DNA from: Pollenia angustigena
Taxonomy: Eukaryota; Arthropoda; Insecta; Diptera; Polleniidae
Reading direction: 5' to 3'
DNA length: 64,000 nucleotides
NCBI GenBank assembly: GCA_930367215.1
Contig: OV884059.1
Location: forward strand, 13,726,945-13,790,944
How positions within the stretch are numbered: the first letter of the stretch is position 1; each line of letters begins with the position of its first letter. Below the pieces are notes generated by a model, which saw only the letters and a list, made by a program, of their open reading frames with translations, was not told the origin of the DNA and searched no databases. Shown here one piece after another: positions 35,370 to 47,303 of the stretch. The position numbers were made by a program, and so were the translations under genes.

Positions 35370-35990
35370 GTATTTTCATGCAATTTTGTTAAAACTTGTC
35401 TAATTTAACACCAAATTTTAGTATTAAAATTGGTCAGAATCAATTTACAATATAGACAAATTTCGAAGGACCATTTTTTGTGCTGTTCAGCAAAATGCTT
35501 AATTTGTATTGCCTTTCAGGGATTTAAAATTAAAAGTTTACCTTAATTTACTTTAAGAACTATTAAAAACTTTTATTTAAAAAAAAGTTTAAAAAAACGA
35601 TAAACCATTTTACATTTTACCTTCACCCTAAAGTTTAAATTTTATTTATTCGTAAAAGTTTTTTTTTCTATTCAAACAAAAATGTTTCCATGTTTTTTAA
35701 CAGATAAGCTTTTTTTCTTGAGATAAAAGTTTTTTCTCATTTTATTTACAATTCCTTTAATACAACAATTTTTTTTTCTTTTTTAAATGTTCAACATGAA
35801 AAAAATGTAAAATTTTTTAAGTAAAAAGGTTACATTTATTTAAATGCGGGCTGTTTTTTATACAGATTTTCATATCAGAAATAAATCCTAGAAACAAATT
35901 CATCATTTGCAAATTAAAAAATCATTAGCAAAAAAGTTTATTTCACAAATCGCCCCTCTACAAACATCGTCTAGTGGAAGGAGTCCTTAG

Positions 35991-36023
<33 letters not shown>

Positions 36024-36490
36024 CATAAAGTGGTAATAATTTCGTATTAATTAACCAAAATGGAGGAAGGAACTCAAAAAAAAGTAATTTTTTTGCTAAA
36101 CAATATTTTTCCTTGTAAAAGTTTCCTTTTAATTTAACTAACAGTTTTCAAAAAAAAAAAAAAAAAAAAAAAAAAATGGGGTAAATAGAAAATAAAAAAC
36201 TACCCCACACAAATGGCGATAAAAAGCAACATGTTACTTGCAACAATTTCATTCCATTCCATTTCGCTTCACTTCATTCATTCACTTGTCACTGTTCACC
36301 AGTTAAAATTGAAAAAATAACACACAATTGAATGGGGGGAGGAAAATTTCTTAGGAAAAATCGCAAGAAAAGCAACAATCATTTTTAATACACGACGAGT
36401 GTGTGTAATAATTACAATAATGAAGAAAATTTCCAAGTTGCAATTGCACATGTTTACAGTTAAGGGCAAGCAAATAGCACAAGAAATTAC
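35370..36490. other. AT-rich stretch with homopolymers
   Basis: Contains TTCGAAGGACCAT at 35462, T28 at about 35993-36020 and A31 at about 36145-36175. No gene. Confidence 0.5.
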
Positions 36491-36499
36491 CTTAAAAAA

Positions 36500-38990
36500 A
36501 CTAACATTAAAATTAACACAAATTTTCTATGGAAAATTTTATGCACGATTATTCGTTAACAAATTTACTAAAAAAATTAATTTTCTACTGCACACAAATT
36601 TTCTGAAAATTTCCTCTGTCATTGTTTGTGTAGAAATGTTGTTAACAAATAATCGAGTACAAACATTTTTAATAGAAAATTTGTAAACGAACAATCATAA
36701 TTTCTTTTAGAAAACTTGTCAACGAATAATAATCGTAAACAGATTTTTTTTGTAGAAAATGTTTTAAAGAATAATCGTGAACATTTTTCTTCTTGAAAAT
36801 TTCTCAGCGAATAATCGTAAACAGAATTTTTTTTAAAAACATTTGTAAACGAGTAGTTGTTCACAGAATTTGTTTATTAAAAATTTGTGAACGAATAATC
36901 GGAGACATGATTTGTTATAGAAAATTTGTGATCAAATAATCGGAGACAATATTTTCTATTGAAAATCTGTAAATGAATCATCGCTGACGGATAATTTTTT
37001 TTATAGAAAACTTGTTAACAAAATGTTCCATTAAAATTTTGTGAAGGAGTAATCGGGGACACATTTTCTATAGAAATAGAAGAACAATCGAATTTTTTTC
37101 TATAGAAAATTTGTAAACTAATAATCGGTGATATCATTTTCTATTGAAAATGTGTAAATAAATAATTATTAAAAAAAAATAGAAAACTTGTAAACAAATA
37201 ATCAATGGTAAAAAAAAAAATTTTCCATTAAAAAATTTGTGAAGGAATAAACGGGGACACATTTTTTTATAGAAATGGACGAATACTCGAATTTTCTAAA
37301 AAAAAAAAATTATATTCGGGAACAACATTTTCTATTGAAAATTTGTAAATTAATTATCGCTGACAAATATTTTTTTACAGAAAACTTGTAAACAAAATTT
37401 TGTATTAAAAAAAAATGTGAAGGAATTATTGGAACACATTTTCTAAAGGAATAGACGAATGATCGAATCTTCTAAAGAAAATTTGTAAACGAATAATCGT
37501 TAAAAGAATTTTGTATAGAACATTTGTAAAGAAGTAATTGTTAACTGTTGTAATCGAATAATCGTGGACAACATTTTCTATTGAAAATCTGTAAATGAAT
37601 CATCGCATAGAATACTTGTAAACAAATAATAGTATACAATTTTTTCTTTAAAAATTTGTGAATAAAAAGAAATCGGGGACATATTTTCTATAGAAATAGA
37701 CGAATAATCGGATTTTCTATAGAAAATTTGTAAACTAATAATAGTGGGCACAATTTTTGTTTTTTTTTTTTTTTTAAATTGTAAACAAGAAGTCGTAAAC
37801 AAAATTTTCCACTAAACCATTTTTAACGAATAATCGGTGACAACATTTTCTATAGAAAATTTTTTTAAGAATAATACAGGACAATGTTTTCTATAGAAAA
37901 TTTGTAAACGAATAATCGTAAACTGAAATTGTTATAGAACATTTGTGAACGAGCAATTTTTGACAGAGTTTTCTTTAAAATATTTGTGAACGAACAATCG
38001 GGGACATTTTCTATTGAATAAAATAGTAGAAAAAAATAGAAAACTTGTAAACAAATAATCGTAAAACAAAATTTTTTTTATAAAAAAATTTATGAAGGAA
38101 TAAACGGGGAAACATTTTCTATAGAAATAGACGAACAATCGAATTTTCTATAGAAAATTTGTAAACAAATAATCGGGGCTATAATTTTCTTTGGAATAAA
38201 CGGGGATACATTTTCTATAGAAATAGACGAACTATCGAATTTTCTATAGAAAATTTGTAAATAAATAATCGGGGCTATAATTTTCTTTGGAATAAACGGG
38301 GATACATTTTCTATAGAAATAGACGAACTATCGAATTTTCTAAAGAAAATTTGTAAACAAATAATCGTTAACAAAATTTTCATCGTTGACAACATTTTCT
38401 ATAGGAAATTTCTTAACAAATAGCACAGGACAATATTTTCTAAAGAAAATTTGTGAACATATAATTGTGAAAAACTATATTCTATGGAAAAGTTGTAAAC
38501 AAATGATCGTAAAGCACTTGTGAACGAATAATCGGAGACAATATTTTCTATACAAATGCACGAACAATCAATTTTCCATAGAGAATTTCTAAACGAATAT
38601 TCGTGGGCAACATTTTCTATAGAAATATTTGTGAAGAAAATTGTTCATAAAAAATGTTTGAAAGAATAAAAGGAGACAACATTTTCTTTAGAAAGTTTGC
38701 CAGCAAATCAGCATGGACGAATAATCGTCCACAAAATTTTCTATAGAAAATTTGTATACGAATAATCCTGAGCAATATTTTCCATAGAAAATCTGCAAAA
38801 CGAATAATAGTGAACAAAATTTTCTGCAAAGAATTTTTGAAAAAAAAAAAAAAATCAAAGCCAAGGCTTTTTGACAAAAAGTTTGTAAGCAAATAATCGT
38901 GTTGAAAATTTTAATTAAAAATATGTGTAAACAATAATCGAGCGCAGATATTTTCTATAGAATATTTGCAAGGAAATATGTAATCGGAAA
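36500..38990 (+). repeat. Palindromic-core satellite, block 1
   Basis: About 2.5 kb of degenerate units averaging roughly 40 bp. They contain the perfect palindrome TTTTCTATAGAAAA followed by TTTGTAAACGAATAATCGT. Unit length and order vary. One ~75-bp stretch around 38190-38360 is repeated almost exactly (GGAATAAACGGGGATACATT, then AGACGAACTATCGAATTTTC). Repeated short frames (for example LFVHKFS, QIFYRKFDSSSISIENVSP) on the minus strand are by-products. Confidence 0.9.
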
Positions 38991-40460
38991 CCAATATCTA
39001 TAGCAAATTGTGCTTGGAAAGATTTTGAGAAATCCATTTTCGTTTATTTCTAATAAGTTTACCTCTGCTGTATATTCCCAGTATGTATATGGCTTTAAGC
39101 AAACGTAACTGTGTGGTCGTGGCCGTTTGTGTTATACTTTAAAATGTAAAGTTTCTTCGATACAGAAATCCTTGAAAGTAGTTGATTCTTTCTGCTTTCT
39201 AAACAAAGTACATTAACATAAGAGGCTGTGATACTTTTCACCTTTGATCTAATGACAAACTCAGCAAAAAGGTGACAATATAATACATGTCGTTTTTTGT
39301 TTCTTCCTTTACTTTTATTAAGTTTTTTTTTTATCCTACACATAAAGTAAAACTTAGTTTTTGAAAGGTTTTTGCCATCTATTTATATTTTCTTTTAGTT
39401 TAACTAAAGAAGGAGTTGAAAGTCTTTGTTTTTTATGGTGTGTAACAATTATTTGGGCTTAAAGTTAATATTTAAATTTGAGTGTGAGAAATTAAAGAAA
39501 GGCTTGTTAACATGTTGAAGAAAAAAATCTTTCAAAAAGATTACTTATGGGCATCCAATGGAAATTTGTGAACAAATTTTCAAGCACAAACATATTCTTT
39601 AGAAAATTTGCAGAAGAATAATCAAGTACAAACATTTTCTTTTAGATTCGTAAGACCAATTTCTTATTTACTCTTATGCCTTTTCGAAGGACTACATTAA
39701 GACTTTCTGGTTCGTTAGACCATTATTAACTTGCAACTAATCAACTACCTCCCTAATATTTTATTATCTTACATGCAACAGTCTTTCTTTGTGGTAACAT
39801 TTTAATCTTAGTGGCAACCACATAATCCAAAGGACACTAGAGGTGTCACAATCATGCCATAAACTAGATTGAAATAGTTTTTTTTTTTTTTTTTTTTTGT
39901 TACTTCTTTTTCTTCGTAGTTTTTTTTTAGAGCAAAAGTTTGTTTTAAGTTTTTAGGTTTTAGTTGGAAAGAAGAAGAAGACGAAAAAAATCAATGACAA
40001 AAATCAACAACGTTGTCGTACAGAAAACTTATAAAACTCTCTACAAAGTACCAACAAGTATAAACATTCGAGCACATTTGAACTTTTAGATCTAAAGAAC
40101 TTAAAAGTTTAATTTTTTCTTCTTCTATCTAAGTATTTATTCCTTACTATCTTGTTTTTGTGGCATTAATGACATTTGACGGTGTGTGTGCGTTTAATGA
40201 TTATAAATTTAAAAGTTGATACATTTACAAGAAAATAAAGCTGATGAAATTTTGTTTCAAATAGGGGAGTTTTTCTTTTTCGTTTTAGAATCTTTACAAG
40301 ACAGAGTGAATGTGTGTTTTAAACTGATTGAGAAATATTGAGAAAAAACGAGTTTACTTATTTAATTACTTTTAATTGATTTTTCAAATAATAACTTTGG
40401 CTTAAAGGATCAATTTCAATAACGAATGTTCTTATATGACGCCTTATAACAAATTTTTTT
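38991..40460. other. AT-rich stretch between satellite and HINE element
   Basis: A few stray satellite units lie at 39545-39645, and near-copies of TTCGAAGGACCAT at 39645, 39683 and 39710. There is a T22 run at 39877-39898. No gene. Confidence 0.5.
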
Positions 40461-41240
40461 ATACCCTCCACCATAATTAGTTGTGAAGAGGGTATATTAG
40501 GTTTGTCATTCCGTGTGAAACTTTTTTATTATTCATCTCAGACCCCATAAAGTATATATATTCTGGGTCCTTGAGTAATTCTAAGTCGATTTAGCCATGT
40601 CCGTCTGCCCGTCTGTTGAAAACACGCTAACTTTTGAACAACTCAAAAGACATGAACAAACTTGGTGCCAAATTGCTTGTAGTTATCCTAAGCAGTTTAG
40701 GATTGAAATCCAGCAAAATTGGTTCAGTAGGACCAGAGCTATGAATCAAAATGTGGAACCACCACCTAAAAAAATTGATAATTTTGTTACAAAAAATAAC
40801 ATAAATGCTGGAACAAGGCACGAAATGAGATAAGATTTTGCAAAAATTTCTTTTATTTGACTGGAAATCACGCTGTTAAATTTCGTGAAGATCCGTCTAT
40901 AATTTACCCTGAGCCCCATATAAACACTACTCCCGGAAAACAGTTTAGTACGCCTAAAACCGTAAAAAATAACGCTAGCGTAACGAAATTTGGTACGTCA
41001 CAGTTTTATAGGACTATAAATGACACTGTGAAATTTCGTGAAGATCGGTAGATAATTTACCCTAGGCCCCATAGAAACCCTACTCCCGGAAAACAGTTTA
41101 GTACACCTAAAACCATAATTAATAACAAATCGTCACAGTTTAAGATAATAATAACATCATACAGATTACTCCTTAAACATTCGAACTGTCGGTGGAGGGT
41201 ATCAAAGATTCGGCACAGCCGAATATAGCACTCTAACTTA
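40461..41240 (+). mobile_element. Helentron-type non-autonomous element (HINE / DINE-1-like)
   Basis: Starts ATACCCTCCACCATAATTAG inside a T run. It has a GTCY-type short repeat (GTCCGTCTGCCCGTCTG, 40599) and ends with TATCAAAGATTCGGCACAGC CGAA-hairpin then TATAGCACTCTAACTTA against another T run. This layout (GAGGGTAT end, GTCY microsatellite, 3' hairpin, insertion into TT) is that of Dipteran mini-me/DINE-1 elements, which are Helentron derivatives. A paralogous copy is at 54541-56131. Confidence 0.85.
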
Positions 41241-41335
41241 TTTTTTTTTAATTACACTTGACTTCATAAGCGGCCGGATTAGTTTTTTTTCAATCTCCTT
41301 AATTGCATCGAAGGACCATTTTTATAACAATCAAC

Positions 41336-41457
41336 CTAATTATGATAAAATATTCCCCAGGAGTTTTTCCCTTTTCACCCATTTCTGCTATTTAAATTTG
41401 AATGAAAAAAATAGGAAATAAGGAAAAATCTCCCGGGTAATTTTTGTTCATAATTAG
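41336..41457. mobile_element. MITE family B copy 3
   Basis: CTAATTATGATAAAATATTC on the left and TCTCCCGGGTAATTTTTGTT followed by CATAATTAG on the right are inverted. TTCGAAGGACCAT-type words lie just outside both ends (41306 and 41474). Confidence 0.8.
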
Positions 41458-41896
41458 ATTGAATAGTTTTTAGATTCGTAGGACCAATTTTCTGACATAT
41501 TTTTCTCTGCCGTATAATAAATGTGTAATCCTACTTTTACCCTATTCTAAACTTAATTTTATTCATTTAACAAAACAATATTTTGCAACACTTCTTTTAT
41601 TGAAATACTACTTGAATCCTTAATTATTTAAACATCAATCATTCCTTTCCATCTGTCATCCAATTATTAATTTAAATATGTTGTATTTTATGACTGCATA
41701 TTCTAGATATGAATATACTTAAAAAAAAAAATGTTGACATATAAAAATTAAATTATATTGTATTCGAATACATATAGGAAAATGTATGCAAACATGTTAG
41801 CAATTAATAAGGAGGAAAGTGTGAGAAGTTTAAAACTTCAACAAATTTCTGTAAAATATGTACATAAAAAAATCGTGGCAAAATTTAAGAGTCTTA

Positions 41897-42039
41897 GTCT
41901 GGGTTCACACTATGAAAGTTTTCTTTCAGAAAGTCTGAGTTTATTGGTGAGAGGGGAAGAGAACATGCTTTTCTTCTCTCCTCTCTCACCCATAAACTCA
42001 GACTTTCTGAAAGAAAACTTTCATAGTGTGATCCCAGAC
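41897..42039. mobile_element. Harbinger-type palindromic MITE (family D), intact copy
   Basis: 143-bp palindrome with arms GTCTGGGTTCACACTATGAA then AGTTTTCTTTCAGAAAGTCT then GAGTTTATTGGTGAGAGGGG. TTA stands on both sides (41894-41896 and 42040-42042). A second copy at 48930-50278 is split by a retroelement insert, and a decayed half lies near 19070. Confidence 0.9.
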
Positions 42040-42588
42040 TTAAGAAGAATTTGTATTCGATTATTTATTAATAAAATCAGTTTATAAAAATTTTAAGCTC
42101 GATTAATCGTTTAAAAGATTTTCTTTACAAAAATATCTGCTGCAAATTAGAAAATTTCTTAACGATTATTCGTTTATAAATTATCTTTAGAAAACTATCT
42201 GCACGAGCTTTTGCTCACAAATTTTTTTATTTTAAAGATTAAGCTCGATTATTCGTTTCAAGATTTTATATACATACATACAAATTTGAATGCTCGATTA
42301 TTCGTTTACAGATTTTCTATGCATATTTTTATATTTTTGACCCCGATTAATTCTCGCAGAAATTTTCTTTAGAAAATTTTTATAGTTGATTAATCTTTTG
42401 CGATAGAAAATGCCTATGCTCTCGATTAATTGTTTTCAAATTTTCGATATAAAATATTTGTGCTTCCGATTAATTAATCGTTAATAAAGTTTTCTATAGA
42501 AAATGGTTGTGCTCGGTTAATCGTTCAAATTTTCAATAGGAAATGTTAATGCTCTCGTTTAATCGTTAATAAAGTTTTCTATAGATAA

Positions 42589-42911
42589 TCAGGAGTGTTC
42601 TGGCAATCGAAAACGAAAAACGCAAGAATTTAGATGTTGTTTTTAATCTAATTTTTATTGTTTTTTGTTATAAAATTCCGTTTAATATAGAGAACTATTT
42701 GTATAATATTTTTCAAGCCTAATCATCAATTTTGAACGTTAAAGTTCGCATAGAAAATTACTTTTAAAACAAAAATATTATCTATGCGAACGTTGACGTT
42801 CGAAATCGTTAAACAGGCAGTTCATTATTTTTTTTTTTTTTACATAAAACCTATTCAAAAACGTCGTTTAAAATTCTTGTTTTGCGTTTTCGATTTCCAG
42901 AACACCCCTGA
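42589..42911. mobile_element. MITE family A copy 2, with nested palindromic MITE
   Basis: Ends CAGGAGTGTTCTGGCAATCG and CGATTTCCAGAACACCCCTG are inverted, with AAT on both sides. The interior aligns with the 60373 copy. It is split by palindromic MITE family C (42715-42820), and the whole sits inside satellite block 2. Confidence 0.85.
42715..42820. mobile_element. Palindromic MITE family C copy 4 (short)
   Basis: Arms ...GAACGTTAAAGTTCGCATAG and CTATGCGAACGTTGACGTTC then GAAATCGTTAAACAGGC. The centre is shortened compared with copy 1. Confidence 0.8.
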
Positions 42912-44453
42912 ATAATTGTGCTCGACTTATTGTTTACAAAGTTTTCTTTAACATGTGATTGTACTCGATTAAACGCTTACGTTTTCTATTAAAAATGATC
43001 GAATTATCGTTTACAGAAATCTTCCATGGAACATGTTTGTACTCGATTAATCGCTTAAAAATTTTTAAATAGAATAATTTTGTGTTGGAAATTTTTAATA
43101 GAAAATGTTAATGCTCGATTAATCGTTTGCACATTTTCGATACAATATGTTTGTGCTCTCGATTAATCGTTAATAAAGTTTTCTATAGATCAGAGTTGTG
43201 CTCGGTTATTCGTTTACAAAGTTTTCTTTAAAACGTGGTTATGCTTGATTAATCGTTTACAAAGTTTTCTATGAAAAATTATCGAATAATCGTTTACGGA
43301 AATCTTCCGAAGAACATGTTTATACTCGATTAATCGCTTAAAACTGCTCAATTAATCTTCTTAAAAGTTTTCTAAAAAAATTCATGGAATAATCGATTAC
43401 AGAAATTTTCTATAGAAAACTTTTTAATCGATTAATCGCTCAAAAAATTTTCAATTGAAAAAGTTTGTGCTCGATAATCTATCACAAAGTTTGTAATAGA
43501 AAATTTTTGTGCTCGGTAAATTGTTTACAAATTTTCGATAGCAATAGCTAGGGCTGGCTCTCGATTAATCGTTAATAAAGTTTTCTATAGAAAATGGTTG
43601 TGCTCGGTGGTTCATCGATTATGAAGTTTTTTTTAAACGTGATTGTGCTCGATTAATCTTCTACAAAGTTTTCTTTAAAAACTTATCGAAGAATCGCTTA
43701 CAGAAATATTATATAGACAATTTTTTAATCGATTAATCGTTTAAAAATTTTCAATAGAAAAATTTAGTGCTTGATAATTTCTATCACAAAGTATTTTTTT
43801 TTTTTTTAATGTTTGTGCTCGATAAATGGTTTCAACATTTTCGATACGAAATGTTTCTTCTTTTGATTATTTGTTTACACATGTTCGATAGAAAATGTCT
43901 GTGCTTTCGGTTAATCGTTCCCAAATTTTCGATTGCAAATGTTTGTGCCCTTGATTGATAAATTGTTATTATTGTTTTCCACAGACAATTTTAATGCTCT
44001 CGATTAATCGATTACAAAGTTTTCTGTGAAAAGTGATTGTGCTCAATTAATCTTCTAAAAAGTTTTCTATAAAAAATGATCAAATAATCGCTTACAGAAA
44101 TTTTGTAATCGACAATTTCTATCACAAAGTTTTTAATAGAAAATGTTTGTGCTAGATCAAAATCGTTTCCAAATTTTCGATAGCAAATGTTTCTGCTCTC
44201 GATTAATCGTTTAAAAAGCTTTCAATAGAAAATGTTCGTGCTCGATTAATCGTTTAAAAATTTTCAAGCGGAAATGTTTGTACTTTTGATTAATCGCTTT
44301 TAAATTTTTCCATGGAAAACTTTTGTGCTCTCGATTAATCGTTTACAAAGTTTTATATAGAAGACGATAGTATTTGTCTAACGTTTTGTACGTTTAAGTG
44401 TAGATTATTGTATAAATTAATATTTATAAACCTAAATATTACCTTCAAAATCA

Positions 44454-44878
44454 AAACTAAAGGCCTCGTTACTCACAGGTAAATGTTGCGGACTCGTAAA
44501 CGTTGCGGTCGACTTCAATTGTTGGTACGTTGTTACTAGTAATCCTTAAGCGTGTTGAAATGTGTTTAAAATGAAACAGAATATTTGTCAAATTTTGTTT
44601 ATTAATTTAAGCTTTTCTTATACTTGCGTTTTGTATAAAAATATGAAAATAAATCGTGAACGTCGATAGAATTTTCGCATTATTAATAAACGTAAAATGT
44701 TTACCAGCTGACGTAACGTAAAAACGGAGAACATTTTAATTTGGTCACTTTTATCAACAATGCAACGCAACGCCACGTTTGCGTCAGAGTACCTATTTCC
44801 TAATAGATTTGGTAAAGAAAATGAAAAATCTGATCCGCAACGTATACGATTACGTTAGAGTAACGATGTCTTTAGTTT
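44454..44878. mobile_element. MITE with AAACTAAAGGCCTCGTTACTC ends
   Basis: The left AAACTAAAGGCCTCGTTACT and the complement of the right end, AAACTAAAGACATCGTTACT, match with two differences. Inner AACGTTGCGG / CGCAACGTATACG words are also inverted. Non-coding. Confidence 0.7.
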
Positions 44879-44949
44879 AAGTGTTTCTATGTATATAACC
44901 TCTACTGTTTTTAGCTTTAACACTAAAATATCTGTCCACTTGTTTAAAA

Positions 44950-47303
44950 CAGTAGCCCAGTCATTGGGTATTTTTACCTGGAAAGTTTTCCGGGAGTTTT
45001 GAAAATTGGCAATTTTATAGATTTTGACGTGCTCTTTCCGAATTTCAACTTTGCCACCTCGTACCTTTGCCGCTCGCGCCGCCATATTGGAAAAATGGCG
45101 CCTAAAAGCAGTTTTTTGATTATAACTCCTTTCCGACGCATTTTACAGCAAAAACATTTTAATACAAAATAATTGTGGAGAAAATTTCCTACAATTTCTG
45201 TCATAACCTTTTTTTTTCCTAAAATCAATAGTTTCGGCGTACGAGCGTCGTAAAGTGTAGTTCAACACACGTCTCGGTAGAAATACTCATTTTTTCTGGA
45301 TGGTATATTTTTAAAAACTAAACGCGCCTCGCTTGACAAATGGAAGAAAAAAACCATTGCAATTGCACATTCTATTATTGCGGTTCAGGTCGGAGTAGCT
45401 GTATTTTTATTTTAAAAATATGGATCTCGACTATTGATAGATACTTTATCATATCTCGGATTTTGACAGAGTAAAACCACTTGGTGTTATGGATACAGGC
45501 ATTCGGATAGAAAACGACATTGTCCCGATTAATCCTTTGCTAATTTTCCAAAGAATGTGCATCGCTAAAGAATCTAAAAAGGACTTGAAAATTTCCTTGC
45601 ATACGAACTAGCTCCATTTCCGTTGTCCCTTTTCAACGATGAAGGTATGCGCAAATGTATTAAATCCAATATGTATCAGGCATTTTAGCAACATTCTGGT
45701 AATATAAATTTTGAAAGTACGATGTACATCATCGATGGAGGATACTTATTACACCCAGTCGTTTGGCAACAGGGCGAATCGTTTTCATCTATTTGCCATA
45801 AATACATTACCTACGTCCGATCGCATTATATCTCCAATGCCATTATCCTATTTGACGGATATCCAGGAGATGTAGCAACCCGTAGTACCAAATATGTAGA
45901 ACGATCACGACGATCACGAAAAACTGCTTCAGTAGACATACTTTTTGACGAAACATTGACGCCAACTGTGTCACAAAGTAAATTTCTAGGTAATGATGCG
46001 AACAAGAACCGCCTCATTGGAATGTTGAAGACAAAATTTGAAGCTGAACACTTAATGGTTAAACAAGCTTCCGAAGATGCAGATACGTTAATAATTAATA
46101 CCGCAATAGGTGTTTCATCGGCATTTGATTTTGTAGTAGTTGTCGGTGAAGATGTAGATCTCCTCGTTCTTTTGACGGCGCTATCAACGCATTCAAACAT
46201 ATACATCCTCAAACCAGGAAAAGGAAAATTTTCACGACAAATATACTCCATAAATAGTTAAAAAGATAAAACAGCTGCAAATCATATTTTATTTTTGCAT
46301 GGGTTCAGTGGTTGTGATACCACATCAGCAATATTTTATCAAGGAAAAATGAAATTTATTAAAGTACTCCGAAAAAACCCTAATTTAAACGATGTTATCG
46401 AAGTACTTAAAAATCCAAATGCTGATCCAGAAGTCATTGCGAAAGCTGGAGAACGTTTCCTTATCGAATTTTACAGTTACAGTGATGTGAAAAGCCGTAA
46501 AAGTACTTCTTTAAATAATTATAAATATGCATGCTTTACAGCATCAGCATATAAAAGTAAATTTAATATTGCGTCGCTACCACCAACAGAAGCAGCAGCA
46601 CGACAACATTCGTTTCGAACTTATCACCAGGTTAAGCAACGAACAAAATGTAGAACAATGGGGATGGAAAAAAGACAAGAAGGGACTCGTTCCTGTTACT
46701 ACATTCGAGCCCCCTGCTCCGGAAAGCTTGCTGCAACTTATTTCTTGCAAATGCAAGAAAGGTTGTCACAAAGCTTGCGGATGCAGAAAGGCAGGGCTAA
46801 AGTGCTCCGTTGTGTGCACGAACTGTAGTGGTTCTTGTGATAATTCGCAATTCACCGATGATGCAGAAGAAACTTCCGTCAACAGCATTGAAGCGACGGA
46901 GATTGAACTAAATTTGGAAATAGTGAGTCAGATGTGGATTAGGCCTACTGGGGATACCACGATAAAAAAACGCGTAGCTTTCTTTACCTCATGGTGGTGT
47001 GGAAATGAGTATTTCTGCCGAAACGTGTGTTGAACTACACTTTACGACGCTCGTACGCCGAAACTATTGATTTTAGGAAAAAAAGGTTATAACATAAATT
47101 GTAGGAAATTTTCTCCACAATTATTTTGTATGAAAATGTTTTTGCTGTAAAATGCGTTGGAAAGGAGTTATAATCAAAAAACTGCTTTTATGCGCCATTT
47201 TTCGGAAAGAGCACGTCAAAATCTATAAAATTGCTAATGTTCAAAATTCCCGGAAAACTTTCCAGGTAACCTTTATTTTTCCTACCAAATGACTGTACTA
47301 CAG
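44950..47303 (+). mobile_element. Academ-like DNA transposon with ~300-bp terminal inverted repeats
   Basis: The arms 44950-45294 and 47005-47303 are inverted copies. They share an outer CAGTCATTGGGTA / TACCAAATGACTG, CTGGAAAGTTTTCC-GGGA, TTATAGATTTTGACGTGCTC and GTTTCGGCGTACGAGCGTCG. The left arm has ~50 bp missing in the right. The interior codes for a broken protein with an XPG/FEN-like acidic pattern and a C-terminal Cys-rich domain (next entry). Academ is the superfamily known for an XPG-like nuclease region plus a Cys zinc-binding domain and long TIRs. No clear target duplication was found, so the superfamily call is an inference. Confidence 0.75.
45510..47033 (+). pseudogene. Broken Academ-like transposase (XPG-like nuclease region plus CXC domain)
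   Basis: Fragments in order: 45510-45590 (INPLLIFQRMCIAKESKKDL); after a frame change, AYELAPFPLSLFNDEGMRKC with an in-frame TAG at 45686; then from 45722 MYIIDGGYLLHPVVWQQG, AIILFDGYPGD, SEDADTLII, VVVGEDVDLLVLL and TAA at 46259. The same frame resumes with LHGFSGCDTTSAIFYQGK and ends near HSFRTYHQV. A frameshift near 46630 leads to NEQNVEQWGWKKD and to LISCKCKKGCHKACGCRKAG followed by LKCSVVCTNCSG, a Tesmin/TSO1-like CXC Cys array. The E-D-A-D, D-V-D and GCDTTS motifs resemble the acidic residues of PIN/XPG/FEN nucleases. At least two stops and two frame changes make this copy inactive. A host gene origin is unlikely because it sits exactly between the terminal repeats. Confidence 0.8.

Larger units (their letters stand above)
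42080..44370 (-). repeat. Palindromic-core satellite, block 2 (inverted)
   Basis: The same satellite read from the other strand: GTTTGTGCTCGATTAATCGT followed by TTACAAAGTTTTCTATAGAA. The CGATTAATCG core is here a perfect 10-bp palindrome, whereas in blocks 1 and 3 it is usually CGAATAATCG. The block is interrupted by a MITE at 42589-42911. Confidence 0.9.

Noticed and set aside
36619..38892. Many overlapping minus-strand frames (for example QIFYRKFDSSSISIENVSP repeats) that look like a repeat protein
   Set aside because: They track the satellite unit in whatever frame is open. Repeats drift in frame and length, with no start context and no conserved domain.
36500..44370. CRISPR-like array
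   Set aside because: Repeats are degenerate, lack unique spacers of constant length, and the DNA is clearly from an insect nuclear genome.
45826..46251. 141-codon minus-strand frame
   Set aside because: Antisense shadow of the Academ-like transposase frame.
45722..47033. A host gene with XPG-like and CXC domains
   Set aside because: It lies precisely between ~300-bp inverted repeats and has stops and frameshifts, so it is a transposon relic.
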